A DNA stretch of 64,000 nucleotides. Source: Pseudomonadota bacterium (GTDB taxonomy: Bacteria > Pseudomonadota > Alphaproteobacteria > Rhizobiales > Tepidamorphaceae). Location of the stretch: contig JAEWYT010000057.1 in assembly GCA_023458595.1 (NCBI GenBank), positions 62,001 through 126,000 on the forward strand, read 5' to 3'. The notes beneath the pieces were generated by a model, which saw nothing but the letters and a program-made list of their open reading frames with translations, was not told the origin of the DNA and ran no database searches. Made by a program: the position numbers and the translations under genes. Below, in pieces: positions 19,814-27,892 of this stretch (positions within the stretch are counted from its first letter, which is position 1; each line of letters starts with the position of its first letter).

Positions 19814-20401
19814 ATGACCGGGGCGGGCACGACGGTGCGGCCGCGTCGTCGCGGCGGGATGCTGGGCGCGATCCTTGCCTTCGACCGTTCGCTCAAGGGC
19901 CCGGCGATGCGGTGGGTCGTGCTGCCGGTGCAGTTCGCCCTGCGGCTCTATGTCTTCTTCGTCCTTCCGTTCGTCAATTCGGGCCTCACGAAGTGGATGG
20001 CGTTTCCGTTCCTGAAGCCCGACGCCTGGGCGTGGAACGGCTGGCCGGCGGTCAGCGCGTCGGCGAAATACCAGTTCGCCAATTCCTGCGACTTCTGCTT
20101 CAACATCCGCATCTGGGGCAGCGAGGCCGACCCGCTGGTGCAGTGGGTGCTGCCGTTTCCCGAAACGATGGCGGGGCTCGCCGGGCTCGGCGAGATCGTC
20201 CTGCCGACGCTGATCCTGATCGGCCTCGCCACCCGGCTCTCCGCGCTCGGGCTGCTGGGGATGACCGTCGTCATTCAGCTCGTCCTGCCGAACGGTCTTC
20301 CCGTCCACGCCGTCTGGGCGGCCGTGTTCCTCGCCATCGTCGCGCTGGGACCGGGACTTCTCTCCCTCGACGCGCTGATCGGGCGTCTCGTCCGCCGGTA
20401 G
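19814..20401 (+). CDS. bufD: DoxX-family membrane protein of the bufferin operon
   Basis: This 195-residue protein has about four transmembrane helices (around 35-55, 108-128, 133-150 and 155-180) in the DoxX pattern. A CxxC in SCDFCFN (near residues 92-95) stands between helices one and two. DoxX proteins end many MNIO operons and may deal with redox stress or the modified peptide. It starts 3 bases after bufC and is the last gene of the operon. The role is inferred from position. Confidence 0.78.
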   Translation: MTGAGTTVRPRRRGGMLGAILAFDRSLKGPAMRWVVLPVQFALRLYVFFVLPFVNSGLTKWMAFPFLKPDAWAWNGWPAVSASAKYQFANSCDFCFNIRIWGSEADPLVQWVLPFPETMAGLAGLGEIVLPTLILIGLATRLSALGLLGMTVVIQLVLPNGLPVHAVWAAVFLAIVALGPGLLSLDALIGRLVRR

Positions 20402-20478
20402 AACGCACCCCCGGGGATTTCGCCGCCGCCTCCCGACCGGTAAGGTCCGGTCCGAAATCCTGAATCACGGGCGCGATC

Positions 20479-21537
20479 ATGCAGTTTGCAAGCGACAACA
20501 CCGCCGGCGTCTCCGAGCGGATCCTCGAGGCGATCAACGCCGCGAGCAAGGGCTTCGCCGGCTCCTACGGCGGCGACGAGCGGACCGAAGCGCTGAAAGC
20601 GCGCATGGCCGAGATATTCGAGACGGACGTGGCGGTCTTCCCGGTCGTCACGGGAACGGCCGCGAACGCACTGTCGATGGCGGCCGTCGCCGAACCGTGG
20701 AGCGGCATCCTGTGCAGCCACGACGCCCACGTGATGACCGACGAGTGCGGGGCCGCGGAGATGTTCACCGGCGGGGCGAAGCTGTTCGGCGTCGACGGGC
20801 GCCACGCCAAGATCGACGCGGGCGCGCTCGCCCGCCGGCTCGAGGCGTGGCCGGGCGGCGTGCCCCATCACGTGCAGCCCTCGGCGATCTCGATCAGTCA
20901 GGTCAGCGAGTTCGGCGCGGTGTGGAGCGTCGAGGAGGTCGGCGCGATCGGGGAGATCGCCAAGCGCCACGGGCTGAAGCTGCACATGGACGGCGCGCGC
21001 TTCGCCAATGCGGTCGCAGCGCTCGGCTGCGCGCCCGCCGACATCACCTGGCGGGCCGGGATCGACATCCTCTCCTTCGGGGCGACCAAGAACGGGGCGC
21101 TCGCCGCCGAGGCGATCGTCGTCTTCGATCCCGCTCTCGCGGCGTCCCTGTCGTACCGGCGCATGAAGGTCGGCCAGCTCCTGTCGAAAGGGCGGTTCCT
21201 CGCCGCGCAGTGGCTCGCCTATCTGGAGGAGGGCCACTGGCTCGAGCTCGCCGGCCACGCCAACGCGATGGCCGCGAGGATCGGCGAGGCGATTGAGGCC
21301 GCGCCGGACGCCCGGCTCGCCGCTCCGGTGCAGGCCAACGAGGTGTTCGCCTTCGTGAAGCCGTCCGTCGACGAGGCGCTGAAGGAAGCGGGCGCCCACT
21401 ATCACGACTGGCCGTCCGGCGTGCCCGATCCGGCCGATCCGGCGGTCGACGGCGAGATCCTCGTGCGCTTCGTCGCCTCCTTCCAGACCACGGGCCAGGA
21501 AGTCGGCCGCTTCGCCCGGGTGATCGGGGCGGCGTGA
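20479..21537 (+). CDS. ltaE: Low-specificity threonine aldolase
   Basis: A 352-residue PLP enzyme of the beta-eliminating lyase family that splits L-threonine or L-allo-threonine to glycine and acetaldehyde. The PLP lysine is K204 in SFGATKNGAL, with D171 (LHMDGARFANA) binding the cofactor ring nitrogen. The N-terminus FASDNTAGVSERI and YGGDERTEAL match the family. It stands alone between the bufferin operon and a repeat cluster. The allo/threo preference is not visible. Confidence 0.9.
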   Translation: MQFASDNTAGVSERILEAINAASKGFAGSYGGDERTEALKARMAEIFETDVAVFPVVTGTAANALSMAAVAEPWSGILCSHDAHVMTDECGAAEMFTGGAKLFGVDGRHAKIDAGALARRLEAWPGGVPHHVQPSAISISQVSEFGAVWSVEEVGAIGEIAKRHGLKLHMDGARFANAVAALGCAPADITWRAGIDILSFGATKNGALAAEAIVVFDPALAASLSYRRMKVGQLLSKGRFLAAQWLAYLEEGHWLELAGHANAMAARIGEAIEAAPDARLAAPVQANEVFAFVKPSVDEALKEAGAHYHDWPSGVPDPADPAVDGEILVRFVASFQTTGQEVGRFARVIGAA

Positions 21538-21557
21538 GGGGCAAACGGGAGGCCGGT

Positions 21558-21960
21558 GGCCCTCACCCCGGCCCTCTCCCGCACGCGGGAGAGGGAGGCG
21601 TACGCGGTACGGTTCTGCGAGATCGCAGGCACAGATCGAGCAGCGTGTCCGTAAGCAGAAGATGGAAGTCGGTCATCCGGCGCGTTCCTCCCCCTCCCGC
21701 ACGCGGGAGAGAGAGAGTTCTGTAACGCTGCCTCCCGGGATCGCGAACGCAAGTCGCGCGGCGGGCTCGATGGCGGATGATCCGTGCCGTCGGTCCGGTG
21801 CGTTCCTCCCTCTCCCGCGTGCGGCAGAGAGAGTTCCGTAGCGCTGCCTCCCGGGATCGCGAACGCAAGTCGCGCGGCAGGCTCGACAGCGGATGATCCG
21901 TGCCGTCGGTCCGGCGCGTTCCTCCCTCTCCCGCGTGCGGGAGAGGGATGGGGTGAGGGC
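21558..21960. repeat. Palindromic repeat cluster with about 117-bp direct repeats
   Basis: About 400 bases with four CTCTCCCGC/GCGGGAGAG-type palindromes (21572-21595 perfect, 21692-21711, 21807-21830 degenerate, 21922-21947). A unit starting TCCGGYGCGTTCCTCC repeats at 21676, 21794 and 21910 (periods 118 and 116), with two near-identical full copies and one partial. The outer edges (CCCTCACCCC...CCCTCTCCCGC and its inverted match GCGGGAGAGGG...GGGGTGAGGG) make the whole an inverted-repeat-bounded element. It is typical of intergenic mosaic repeats in Hyphomicrobiales and non-coding. All frames through it give artificial Pro/Arg-rich translations. Confidence 0.85.
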
Positions 21961-21993
21961 GCGCGGCCCCTCCGCGTCCTGCGGCCAAACGAA

Positions 21994-22020
21994 AAGCGCC
22001 CCGGAGGGACCGGGGCGCTT
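21994..22020 (-). terminator. Intrinsic terminator of hsp20
   Basis: On the minus strand an 11-bp perfect stem (AAGCGCCCCGG arms, 21994-22004 and 22010-22020) with a 5-base loop is followed by a short T run. It starts 29 bases after the hsp20 stop. It is the clearest stem-plus-T element in this part of the window. Confidence 0.75.
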
Positions 22021-22048
22021 CGATTGAACTTCCGGATCGAGACGTCGA

Positions 22049-22516
22049 TCAGGCGGCCTTCTGGTCGATGACCTTGGCCTCGTCCTTCTTCGTGGCGATC
22101 TCGATGGTGCGGGGCTTCAGGGCCTCGGGGATCTCGCGGACGAGATCGACGTGCAGGAGGCCGTTCTCGAGCGCGGCGCCGCGAACGACGACATGGTCGG
22201 CGAGCTGGAAGCGCCGGTCGAAGCTGCGCTCGGCGATGCCGCGATAGAGCACCTCACCGCGCTCCTCGCCTTCCTTGGCGACCTTCTCGCCGTGGATCGA
22301 AAGGGTGTTCTCCTTGACCTCGATGGTCATGTCGGCCTCGCCGAAGCCGGCGACCGCCATGGTGATGCGGTAGGCGTTCTCGCCGGTGCGCTCGATGTTG
22401 TAGGGCGGGTAGCCGCCGCTCGCGCCCTCGACGCTGGCCATCTGGTCCATCATCGAGAACAGCCGGTCGAAGCCGACGGTCGAGCGATATAGGGGGGAAA
22501 GATCGAAGTGACGCAT
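22049..22516 (-). CDS. hsp20: Small heat-shock protein, Hsp20/IbpA family
   Basis: A 155-residue ATP-independent holdase chaperone. The N-terminus MRHFDLSPLYRSTVGFDRLFSMMD is the class A rhizobial form, followed by an alpha-crystallin domain (about 38-130) with AVAGFGEADMTIEVKENTLSI and the C-terminal LxVDL...IPEALKPRTIEI segment that carries the inter-subunit IXI-like motif. The ATG at 22516 is preceded by a perfect AGGAGG 7 bases away. An RpoH-type promoter and a ROSE-like leader lie upstream, so both transcription and translation are probably heat-induced. Confidence 0.93.
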   Translation of the reverse strand: MRHFDLSPLYRSTVGFDRLFSMMDQMASVEGASGGYPPYNIERTGENAYRITMAVAGFGEADMTIEVKENTLSIHGEKVAKEGEERGEVLYRGIAERSFDRRFQLADHVVVRGAALENGLLHVDLVREIPEALKPRTIEIATKKDEAKVIDQKAA

Positions 22517-22607
22517 TGCATATCCTCCTGGTGAAGCGACATGTGAACTGCCCGCCGCGCATTGGGCCGGGCCTTCGGTTGAACGCACCCGTCAGACGGC
22601 GTGCGCG
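22517..22607 (-). ncRNA. Candidate ROSE-type RNA thermometer in the hsp20 leader
   Basis: The predicted leader is about 91 nt. Just upstream of the AGGAGG (plus-strand 22524-22529) lies TCGCT (22535-22539). Pairing UCGCU with AGGA, with the G bulged, reproduces the UYGCU/AGGA core of ROSE thermometers, which are common before rhizobial hsp20 genes. The loop would be UCACC. The upstream leader is GC-rich and could form further hairpins. Structure was judged by eye, not folded by program. Confidence 0.45.
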
Positions 22608-22613
22608 GACCTG

Positions 22614-22642
22614 ATTTGGGGGCGCCGAAACCGGTTTTCAAG
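22614..22642 (-). promoter_or_regulatory. RpoH (sigma-32) type heat-shock promoter for hsp20
   Basis: Minus strand: CTTGAA (22642-22637), 15-base spacer, CCCCAAAT (22621-22614). This fits the heat-shock consensus CTTGAA-N13-17-CCCCATNT with one clear mismatch. Transcription would begin near 22607, leaving about 91 nt of leader. Confidence 0.65.
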
Positions 22643-22981
22643 ACTCCCCGCCAGTCCCGCTTTCCCGCCGTTTTCGCCGATGAACGGAAGATGAACGGCG
22701 CCGTCCGCCTTCGTTCAGGTTGGCTCGGGCATGATGCGTGCGTTCGCCGGATGAAAGCCCCGGCGATCAGGTTCCGGACGGCGTTCCTCCCCGCCGTCCA
22801 GCCCGTTACCGGATGCCATCGCAGCCCCCGGGGCATCCGGGAGAACGGCCGGCGGTCCTCGAAAGGGATCGCCGGCCAATCGCGTTTCGGGCCCGCAACG
22901 GACTATCGGCCCGGCGCGCGGCGCTGCTATAAGGGCGCACTTCGTTGTCTTTTTCCGGTCCGCATACCGATTCCCGCGCCG

Positions 22982-23935
22982 ATGGATCTCGTCGATATCC
23001 CCGAAAATCCGGTTCCGAGCGGTGTCGTCACCGGCATGCTCACGGCGGGAGACGGAACGCAGCTGCGCTTCGCCCGCTGGCGGCCGACGGCGCGCAAGGC
23101 GCTCGGCACGGTCTGCGTGTTCCCGGGGCGGGCCGAATTCATCGAGAAGTACTTCGAGGTGGTCGCCGAGCTGCGCCGGCGCGGCTTCACGGTGGCGATG
23201 CTCGACTGGCGCGGGCAGGGCGGCTCGCAGCGGGTGCTCGGCAACCCGCGCAAAGGGCATGTCGACACCTTCGAGCAGTACGACCAGGACCTGTCGACCT
23301 TCATGCGCAACGTGGTCCTGCCCGACTGTCCGCCGCCGTATTTCGCGCTCGCCCATTCGATGGGCGGCAACATCCTGCTGCGCAACGCGCTCAGGTCGCC
23401 GGCCTGGTTCGAGCGGCAGGTGCTGAGCGCGCCGATGCTGTCGCTGGCGGTGACGCGGCTGCCGGCGCCGTTCGTGTTCGGCACGGCGGAGGTCCTGTGC
23501 CTGATGGGATTCGCCGACGCCTTCGTGCCCGGCGGCGGCTCGACGCACGCCGGCATGACGCCGTTCGCGAACAACGTGCTGACGTCCGACCTGGTGCGGT
23601 TCCGGCGCTCGAACAGGATCGTCGAGGTGGCGCCGGCGCTCGGCCTCGGCTCGCCGACGATCTCGTGGCTCAGGGCCGCGGGCGATGCGATCGCCGAGGT
23701 GATGGACCCCGATTTTCCGCCGCGCGTTCGCGTGCCGACGCTGATGATCGCGGCCGGCGACGACCGGGTGGTGTCGAGCCGGGCGATCGAGACGGTGGCG
23801 TTCCGCATGAAGGCGGGCTCGCACATCGTCATTCCCGGCGCGCGCCACGAGCTGCTGATGGAGCGCGACGCCATCCGCGAGCAGTTCTGGGCGGCGTTCG
23901 ACGCCTTCGTGCCGGGCTCGCCGGTCTTCGCCTAA
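22982..23935 (+). CDS. Alpha/beta hydrolase, lysophospholipase (PldB-like)
   Basis: This 317-residue serine hydrolase has the nucleophile elbow AHSMGG with S126, the oxyanion region VFPGRAEFIEKY, an Asp in IAAGDDRVV and the catalytic His in PGARHELLME, in order. These are the hallmarks of the monoacylglycerol lipase/lysophospholipase L2 family. The ATG at 22982 was chosen because homology begins shortly after it; there is no signal peptide. Its 3' end overlaps the convergent hisN-like gene by 4 bases. The substrate is inferred as lysophospholipid or monoacylglycerol. Confidence 0.85.
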   Translation: MDLVDIPENPVPSGVVTGMLTAGDGTQLRFARWRPTARKALGTVCVFPGRAEFIEKYFEVVAELRRRGFTVAMLDWRGQGGSQRVLGNPRKGHVDTFEQYDQDLSTFMRNVVLPDCPPPYFALAHSMGGNILLRNALRSPAWFERQVLSAPMLSLAVTRLPAPFVFGTAEVLCLMGFADAFVPGGGSTHAGMTPFANNVLTSDLVRFRRSNRIVEVAPALGLGSPTISWLRAAGDAIAEVMDPDFPPRVRVPTLMIAAGDDRVVSSRAIETVAFRMKAGSHIVIPGARHELLMERDAIREQFWAAFDAFVPGSPVFA

Positions 23936-24735
23936 GGGTTCAGCGCCTCGAGCGCCGCGGCGTGGACGCGCGGGTCGCCGGCGGCGATCACCGTGCCGCC
24001 GTCGTTGGCGCTGTCGCCCGACCAGCTCGTGACGACACCGCCGGCCGCCTCGATCACCGGGATCAGCCCGACGACGTCGTAGGCCTGCAGGCCCGATTCG
24101 ACGACGAGATCGATCTGTCCGGCGGCGAGCAGGCAGTAGGCGTAGCCGTCGGCGCCGTAGCGGACGAGCCTCACCTGCCGCTCGACCCTCTCGTAACGCG
24201 CCCGCTCGCCCGGTCCGGTGATGGCGGCGGGCGTGGTCGTCATCATGATCGCCTCGTCCAGCGCGCCGCAGGGGCGGGTCCGGATCGGCCGCGCCGCGCC
24301 GTCGCGGGCGCGCATGAAGGCGCCGCCGCCGCCACCCCAGAAGCGGTCGCCGATGTAAGGCTGGTCGATCAGGCCGTAGGCCGGCACGCCGCCGTGCCTC
24401 AGCCCGATGATGGTCGTCCACAGCGGCACGCCGGAGACGAAGGAGCGGGTGCCGTCGATCGGATCGATCACCCATTCGTAGGCGCCGGCGCCCGGAACGA
24501 TGCCGAATTCCTCGCCGTGCAGGCCATGGTCGGGATAGGTCTCGAAGATCAGGTCGCGGATCGCCTCCTCGGAGGCGCGGTCGGCCACCGTCACCGGATC
24601 GAACGCGACGTCCGAGGCGCTGCCGGCGCCGATCTTGTTCTCGACCGCCAGCGCGGAGCGGAAATGCGGCAGGCTCGCCGCCGCCGCGGCGTCGGCGAGG
24701 CGGTGGGCGAAGGCTTCGAATTCGTCGCGGGTCAT
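23932..24735 (-). CDS. hisN: Inositol monophosphatase-family histidinol-phosphatase
   Basis: A 267-residue Mg2+-dependent phosphatase. Metal ligands are E75 (HGEEFG) and the DPIDGTRSF block (D91, D94), with the later AYDVVGLIPVIEAAGG block. The DPVTVADRASEEAIRDLI segment is usual for the histidinol-phosphatase (HisN) branch that replaces HisB phosphatase in many Alphaproteobacteria. No other his gene is nearby, so the alternative of inositol-1-phosphatase activity cannot be excluded. Confidence 0.8.
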   Translation of the reverse strand: MTRDEFEAFAHRLADAAAAASLPHFRSALAVENKIGAGSASDVAFDPVTVADRASEEAIRDLIFETYPDHGLHGEEFGIVPGAGAYEWVIDPIDGTRSFVSGVPLWTTIIGLRHGGVPAYGLIDQPYIGDRFWGGGGGAFMRARDGAARPIRTRPCGALDEAIMMTTTPAAITGPGERARYERVERQVRLVRYGADGYAYCLLAAGQIDLVVESGLQAYDVVGLIPVIEAAGGVVTSWSGDSANDGGTVIAAGDPRVHAAALEALNP

Positions 24736-24860
24736 ATGCGCAAAATCGGGGTTGTGGCGGTGTCGCCGAAGGCTATAGGACGGCTGAGAGGTGGCCGCAA
24801 CGACAAGACGGCCGAAAAGACCGCCGGTCCGTGCGACAGGCGGTCCCGGGAGAAACGCCG

Positions 24861-26144
24861 ATGCAGGACGAAACGCGGACGGCCGTCGTCGCGCCGCCTC
24901 CAGCCTTGACCGTCGTCACCCTGATCGCCGTCCTGTGCGCGATCTACGTGGTCAGCCAGTTCCTGCGCAATTCGGTCGGCGTCATCGCGCCGAACCTTAC
25001 CGACGAGCTCGGCCTCGCCCCGCAGGAGCTCGGTATCCTGTCGAGCACGTTCTTCCTCACCTTCGCGGCCGCGCAGATCCCGCTCGGGGCGGCGATAGAC
25101 CGCTACGGGCCGAAGCTGTGCATGCTCGCCTCCGTCGGCATCGCCGTGGTGGGCTGCCTGGTCTTCGCCTGGTCGGACGGACTGGCGGGACTGACGATCG
25201 CCCGCGCGCTGATGGGGCTCGGCTGCTCGAGCTTCTTCATGGGGCCGCTGACGATATACACCCGCTGGTTCCATACGAAGCAGTTCTCGACGCTGGTCGG
25301 CGTGCAGCTGGGCGTCGGCACCATCGGCACGCTGTTCGCGACGGCCCCGCTCGCCTGGTCGACCGGGCTCTACGGCTGGCGCGCGACATTCGTGTTCGTG
25401 GCGGTCGGGGCGGCCGTCGTCGGGCTGATCGTCGCCGTGGTCGCGCGCGACAATCCGCCGGGCGCGCAACCCGAATCGCACCGGCCGGCAAGCCTCCGGG
25501 AGAGTTTCGCGGGTCTCGGCGAAGTCGTCCGCGTGCCGGGCTTCGGGCAGCTCTTCGCCATCCATTTCGTCGGCTATTCGGCATTCGTCACGGTGCTCGG
25601 CCTGTGGGGCGGGCCGTTCGTCACCGACGTGCTCGGCTACGATCTCTCGCAGCGCGGCACCATCCTGCTGGCGATGGCGGCGGCGCAGATCGTCGGCCTG
25701 TTCGCCTGGGGACCGACCGACCGGCTCTACGGCTATCGCCGCCTGCCTGTCTCGATCGGCGCCCTGTCGACGGCGGCGACGCTCCTGATCCTCGCGCTGT
25801 TCGGCGATCGGGGAGGGGCCGTCACCTACGCGATCTTCATCGTGCTGGGATTCGTCGCCGGCTTCACGCCGGTGCAGACGGGGCACGGCCGGGCGCTGTT
25901 CGACAAGCGGCTGGTCGGGCGGGGGATCACGCTCCTCAACCTGGCGACGATCGGCGGGGTTTTCGTGCTCCAGGCCGTCACCGGGGTCATCATCGGCGCC
26001 TTCGCGCCGGTCGAATCGGGATCGGGCGAACTCGTGCGTCCCTTCGCTGCATATCAGGCCGCCTTCGCGTTCCTGGCGGTGGCGATGATCATCGCCTGGG
26101 CGATCTACCGCTCCGCGCCCGATCCGAGGGTGGACGCGGATTGA
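24861..26144 (+). CDS. MFS transporter
   Basis: A 427-residue permease with 12 predicted hydrophobic helices and the MFS loop signature AAIDRYGPKLCMLAS between helices 2 and 3. The start at ATG 24861, preceded by GGGAGAAA, is preferred to the GTG 30 bases upstream. It is divergent from hisN with 125 bases between them. The family resembles nitrate/nitrite or sugar-phosphate type permeases in helix pattern, but no substrate can be assigned. Confidence 0.8.
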   Translation: MQDETRTAVVAPPPALTVVTLIAVLCAIYVVSQFLRNSVGVIAPNLTDELGLAPQELGILSSTFFLTFAAAQIPLGAAIDRYGPKLCMLASVGIAVVGCLVFAWSDGLAGLTIARALMGLGCSSFFMGPLTIYTRWFHTKQFSTLVGVQLGVGTIGTLFATAPLAWSTGLYGWRATFVFVAVGAAVVGLIVAVVARDNPPGAQPESHRPASLRESFAGLGEVVRVPGFGQLFAIHFVGYSAFVTVLGLWGGPFVTDVLGYDLSQRGTILLAMAAAQIVGLFAWGPTDRLYGYRRLPVSIGALSTAATLLILALFGDRGGAVTYAIFIVLGFVAGFTPVQTGHGRALFDKRLVGRGITLLNLATIGGVFVLQAVTGVIIGAFAPVESGSGELVRPFAAYQAAFAFLAVAMIIAWAIYRSAPDPRVDAD

Positions 26145-26262
26145 AGGGCAGACAGTGGAAAAGCCCCGCTTTCCGGATCGGGCGGCATCCCGCTTACGTC
26201 AACGGAAACTGTGGCTTTCCTGCAACCGCATGGCAGCTATGCGGCATCGCGTGCGGAAAGCA

Positions 26263-26291
26263 TTGACTTTTGTGCGACGCAAACGCATCTT
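26263..26291 (+). promoter_or_regulatory. Sigma-70 type promoter of the candidate sRNA
   Basis: TTGACT (26263-26268), a 17-base spacer and CATCTT (26286-26291). The start of transcription would fall near A26297. The start region overlaps a TTTTTGCAGTGC motif (26290-26308) that is repeated upstream of phaZ. Confidence 0.5.
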
Positions 26292-26308
26292 TTTGCAGTG
26301 CGGTATCG
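26290..26308 (+). promoter_or_regulatory. Candidate PhaR/AniA operator at the sRNA start
   Basis: The 19-mer TTTTTGCAGTGCGGTATCG differs by one base from 63639-63657, just upstream of phaZ. TGC-rich TTGCA-TGC patterns are the reported recognition type of the PHB regulator PhaR (AniA in Sinorhizobium). The position, over the -10 and +1, suits repression. Confidence 0.5.
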
Positions 26309-26389
26309 CCCTGCCGTTTCGCGGTACCGCAGCCCTCCTTGGGCGTTTCCTCCCTAGACTTGGGCCGTCCTGATGGGCGGCCCATTTTT
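26297..26389 (+). ncRNA. mmgR: Candidate trans-acting sRNA, MmgR/suhB (alpha-r8) like
   Basis: An intergenic transcript of about 93 nt is predicted between a sigma-70 promoter and an intrinsic terminator. It has a first hairpin closed by GCGGTA/TACCGC (around 26300-26325), an unpaired stretch with CCTCCTTGGGCGTTTCCTCCC, which carries two CCTCC anti-Shine-Dalgarno motifs, and a terminator hairpin. This layout, and the UUUCCUCCC motif as I recall it, match the MmgR (suhB, alpha-r8) family, which limits polyhydroxybutyrate storage and phasin synthesis in Sinorhizobium. Sequence identity to Rfam was not tested. Confidence 0.55.
26361..26389 (+). terminator. Intrinsic terminator of the candidate sRNA
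   Basis: A 10-bp stem TGGGCCGTCC / GGGCGGCCCA (26361-26370 and 26375-26384, one G-U pair) with a TGAT loop is followed by TTTTT, then CTTT. It lies 217 bases after the MFS stop, too far to be an ordinary terminator of that gene. Confidence 0.8.
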
Positions 26390-26419
26390 CTTTCGGGGGC
26401 TTCCCGTCGGTCCTTAGCG

Positions 26420-27313
26420 CTATTCGGCCGCCGCCCGTCCGGGCCGCAGGGCCTCCACGGACACGCTCATCAGACGCCGGCACATGTGGGTGACGTCGGC
26501 GAGCAGCCACGCGAATCCGCCGGCGCGGACGTAGCGCATCTCGTCCATGTAGAGCGACCGGTTGATCTCGATCTGCAGGGCATGCTGGCCGCTGCCGGGG
26601 TTGCCGTAGGTCTCGGTGATGAAGCCGCCCGCATAGGGCTTGTTGCGCGCCACCGAATAGCCGAGCCGCTGCAGGGTCTCCTGGGCGACGTCGGTCAGGA
26701 TCGAGGTGCAGCTGGTGCCGTAGCGGTCGCCGAGGACGAAATCGGGGCGCCGGCGGTTCTCCTGCGTCACGCGCGAGGAGGGCATCGAATGGCAGTCGAT
26801 GACGACGGCCGTGCCGAACCTGGCGTGCGCCCGCTCGACGAGCCCGCGCAGGGCGCGGTGATAGGGCTTGTAGTAGCGCTCGATGCGGTCGAGGCCCTCG
26901 GCGACGCTGATCGGCGTCGAATAGATCTCCGCCCCGTCGGCGACGATTCGGGCGATCGTCCCCAGACCGCCGGCGACGCGCATGGAACGCGTGTTGGCGA
27001 AGCTCGGCAGCCGGCCGTCGAACATGGTCGGGTCGAGCTCGTAGGCCTCGCGGTTGACGTCGACGAAGGCGCGGGGAAACCGGGCGTGCATCAGCGGCGC
27101 GCCGAGATCGACGACGCCGGAGAAGAGCTCGTCCACGAAGGTGTCCTCCGAGCGACGCAGCGTCATGGTGTCGAGCCTGGAGGCGGTCAGGAAGGCGCGC
27201 GGATACGCCTTGCCGCTGTGCGGCGAATTGAACACGAACGGCGATCCCGCTCCGCCCCTGGGAGCGAGGATTTCGTGGGCGGGATCGAGTTCGGGATCGG
27301 ACGGGATTGCCAT
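26420..27313 (-). CDS. hutG: N-formylglutamate amidohydrolase
   Basis: A 297-residue zinc-dependent hydrolase that releases glutamate and formate from N-formylglutamate, the last step of one histidine degradation route. Metal and substrate residues are in FNSPHSGKAYP and VVIDCHSMPS, and the later GGFITETYGNP block is usual. The ATG at 27313 (MAIPSD) is preferred to in-frame starts upstream, which lack homology. It is alone, without hutU or hutH nearby. A second member of the superfamily lies at 40648-41487. Confidence 0.83.
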   Translation of the reverse strand: MAIPSDPELDPAHEILAPRGGAGSPFVFNSPHSGKAYPRAFLTASRLDTMTLRRSEDTFVDELFSGVVDLGAPLMHARFPRAFVDVNREAYELDPTMFDGRLPSFANTRSMRVAGGLGTIARIVADGAEIYSTPISVAEGLDRIERYYKPYHRALRGLVERAHARFGTAVVIDCHSMPSSRVTQENRRRPDFVLGDRYGTSCTSILTDVAQETLQRLGYSVARNKPYAGGFITETYGNPGSGQHALQIEINRSLYMDEMRYVRAGGFAWLLADVTHMCRRLMSVSVEALRPGRAAAE

Positions 27314-27494
27314 TGCGCCTTCGGAATAGGATATCTGTCGTGACTTTGCCAAGAACGATGCCGGCTGTCCATTCTCGGGAACCGTCAAAAGGGCTTGAAA
27401 ACCCCGGAATTCGTGAAATCTTTACACAGCTCGGGTTGATTGACCGGCCAACCGGAGCCAACACGAACGAACGAGGCGGGGGGAGCCGCCATCC

Positions 27495-27854
27495 ATGTCC
27501 AAGATTCTCCTGGCCGAAGACGACAACGACATGCGCAAGTTCCTCGTGCGGGCGCTCGAAAACGCCGGCTACGAGGTGACGTCCTACGACAACGGCCTCA
27601 GCGCCTACAACAGGCTGTGCGAGGAGCCGTTCACCCTGCTGCTCACCGACATCGTCATGCCGGAGATGGACGGCATCGAGCTAGCCCGCCGGGCGACCGA
27701 GCTCGATCCGGACATCAAGGTGATGTTCATCACCGGATTCGCGGCGGTCGCGCTCAATCCGGACTCGAACGCGCCGAAGAACGCCAAGGTCCTGTCCAAG
27801 CCCTTCCACCTGCGCGATCTCGTCATGCAGGTCGAGCGCATGCTGGCGGCCTGA
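27495..27854 (+). CDS. cpdR: CpdR single-domain response regulator
   Basis: A 119-residue stand-alone receiver domain. The phosphoacceptor is D52 (LTDIVMPEMDGIELARRA), the switch Thr is T80 (FITGFAAVAL) and the conserved Lys is K102 (LSKPFH). The near-invariant sequence identifies CpdR, the ClpXP adaptor-activator that, when unphosphorylated, triggers degradation of cell-cycle proteins including CtrA in Alphaproteobacteria. Divergent from hutG. A GGGGGGAG stretch lies before the ATG. Confidence 0.93.
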   Translation: MSKILLAEDDNDMRKFLVRALENAGYEVTSYDNGLSAYNRLCEEPFTLLLTDIVMPEMDGIELARRATELDPDIKVMFITGFAAVALNPDSNAPKNAKVLSKPFHLRDLVMQVERMLAA

Positions 27855-27892
27855 GGGTTGTTTTTGCGAGTTGAGATCGGTTAAGTTGTGTC

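Noticed and set aside
21676..21950. A CRISPR array suggested by regular ~117-bp periodicity
   Set aside because: The whole unit is conserved, not short repeats with unique spacers, and no cas gene is near.
21563..22071. Several open frames with PSPACGRG-like translations in the repeat cluster
   Set aside because: They arise from reading CTCTCCCGC/GCGGGAGAG palindromes and are a known annotation artefact.
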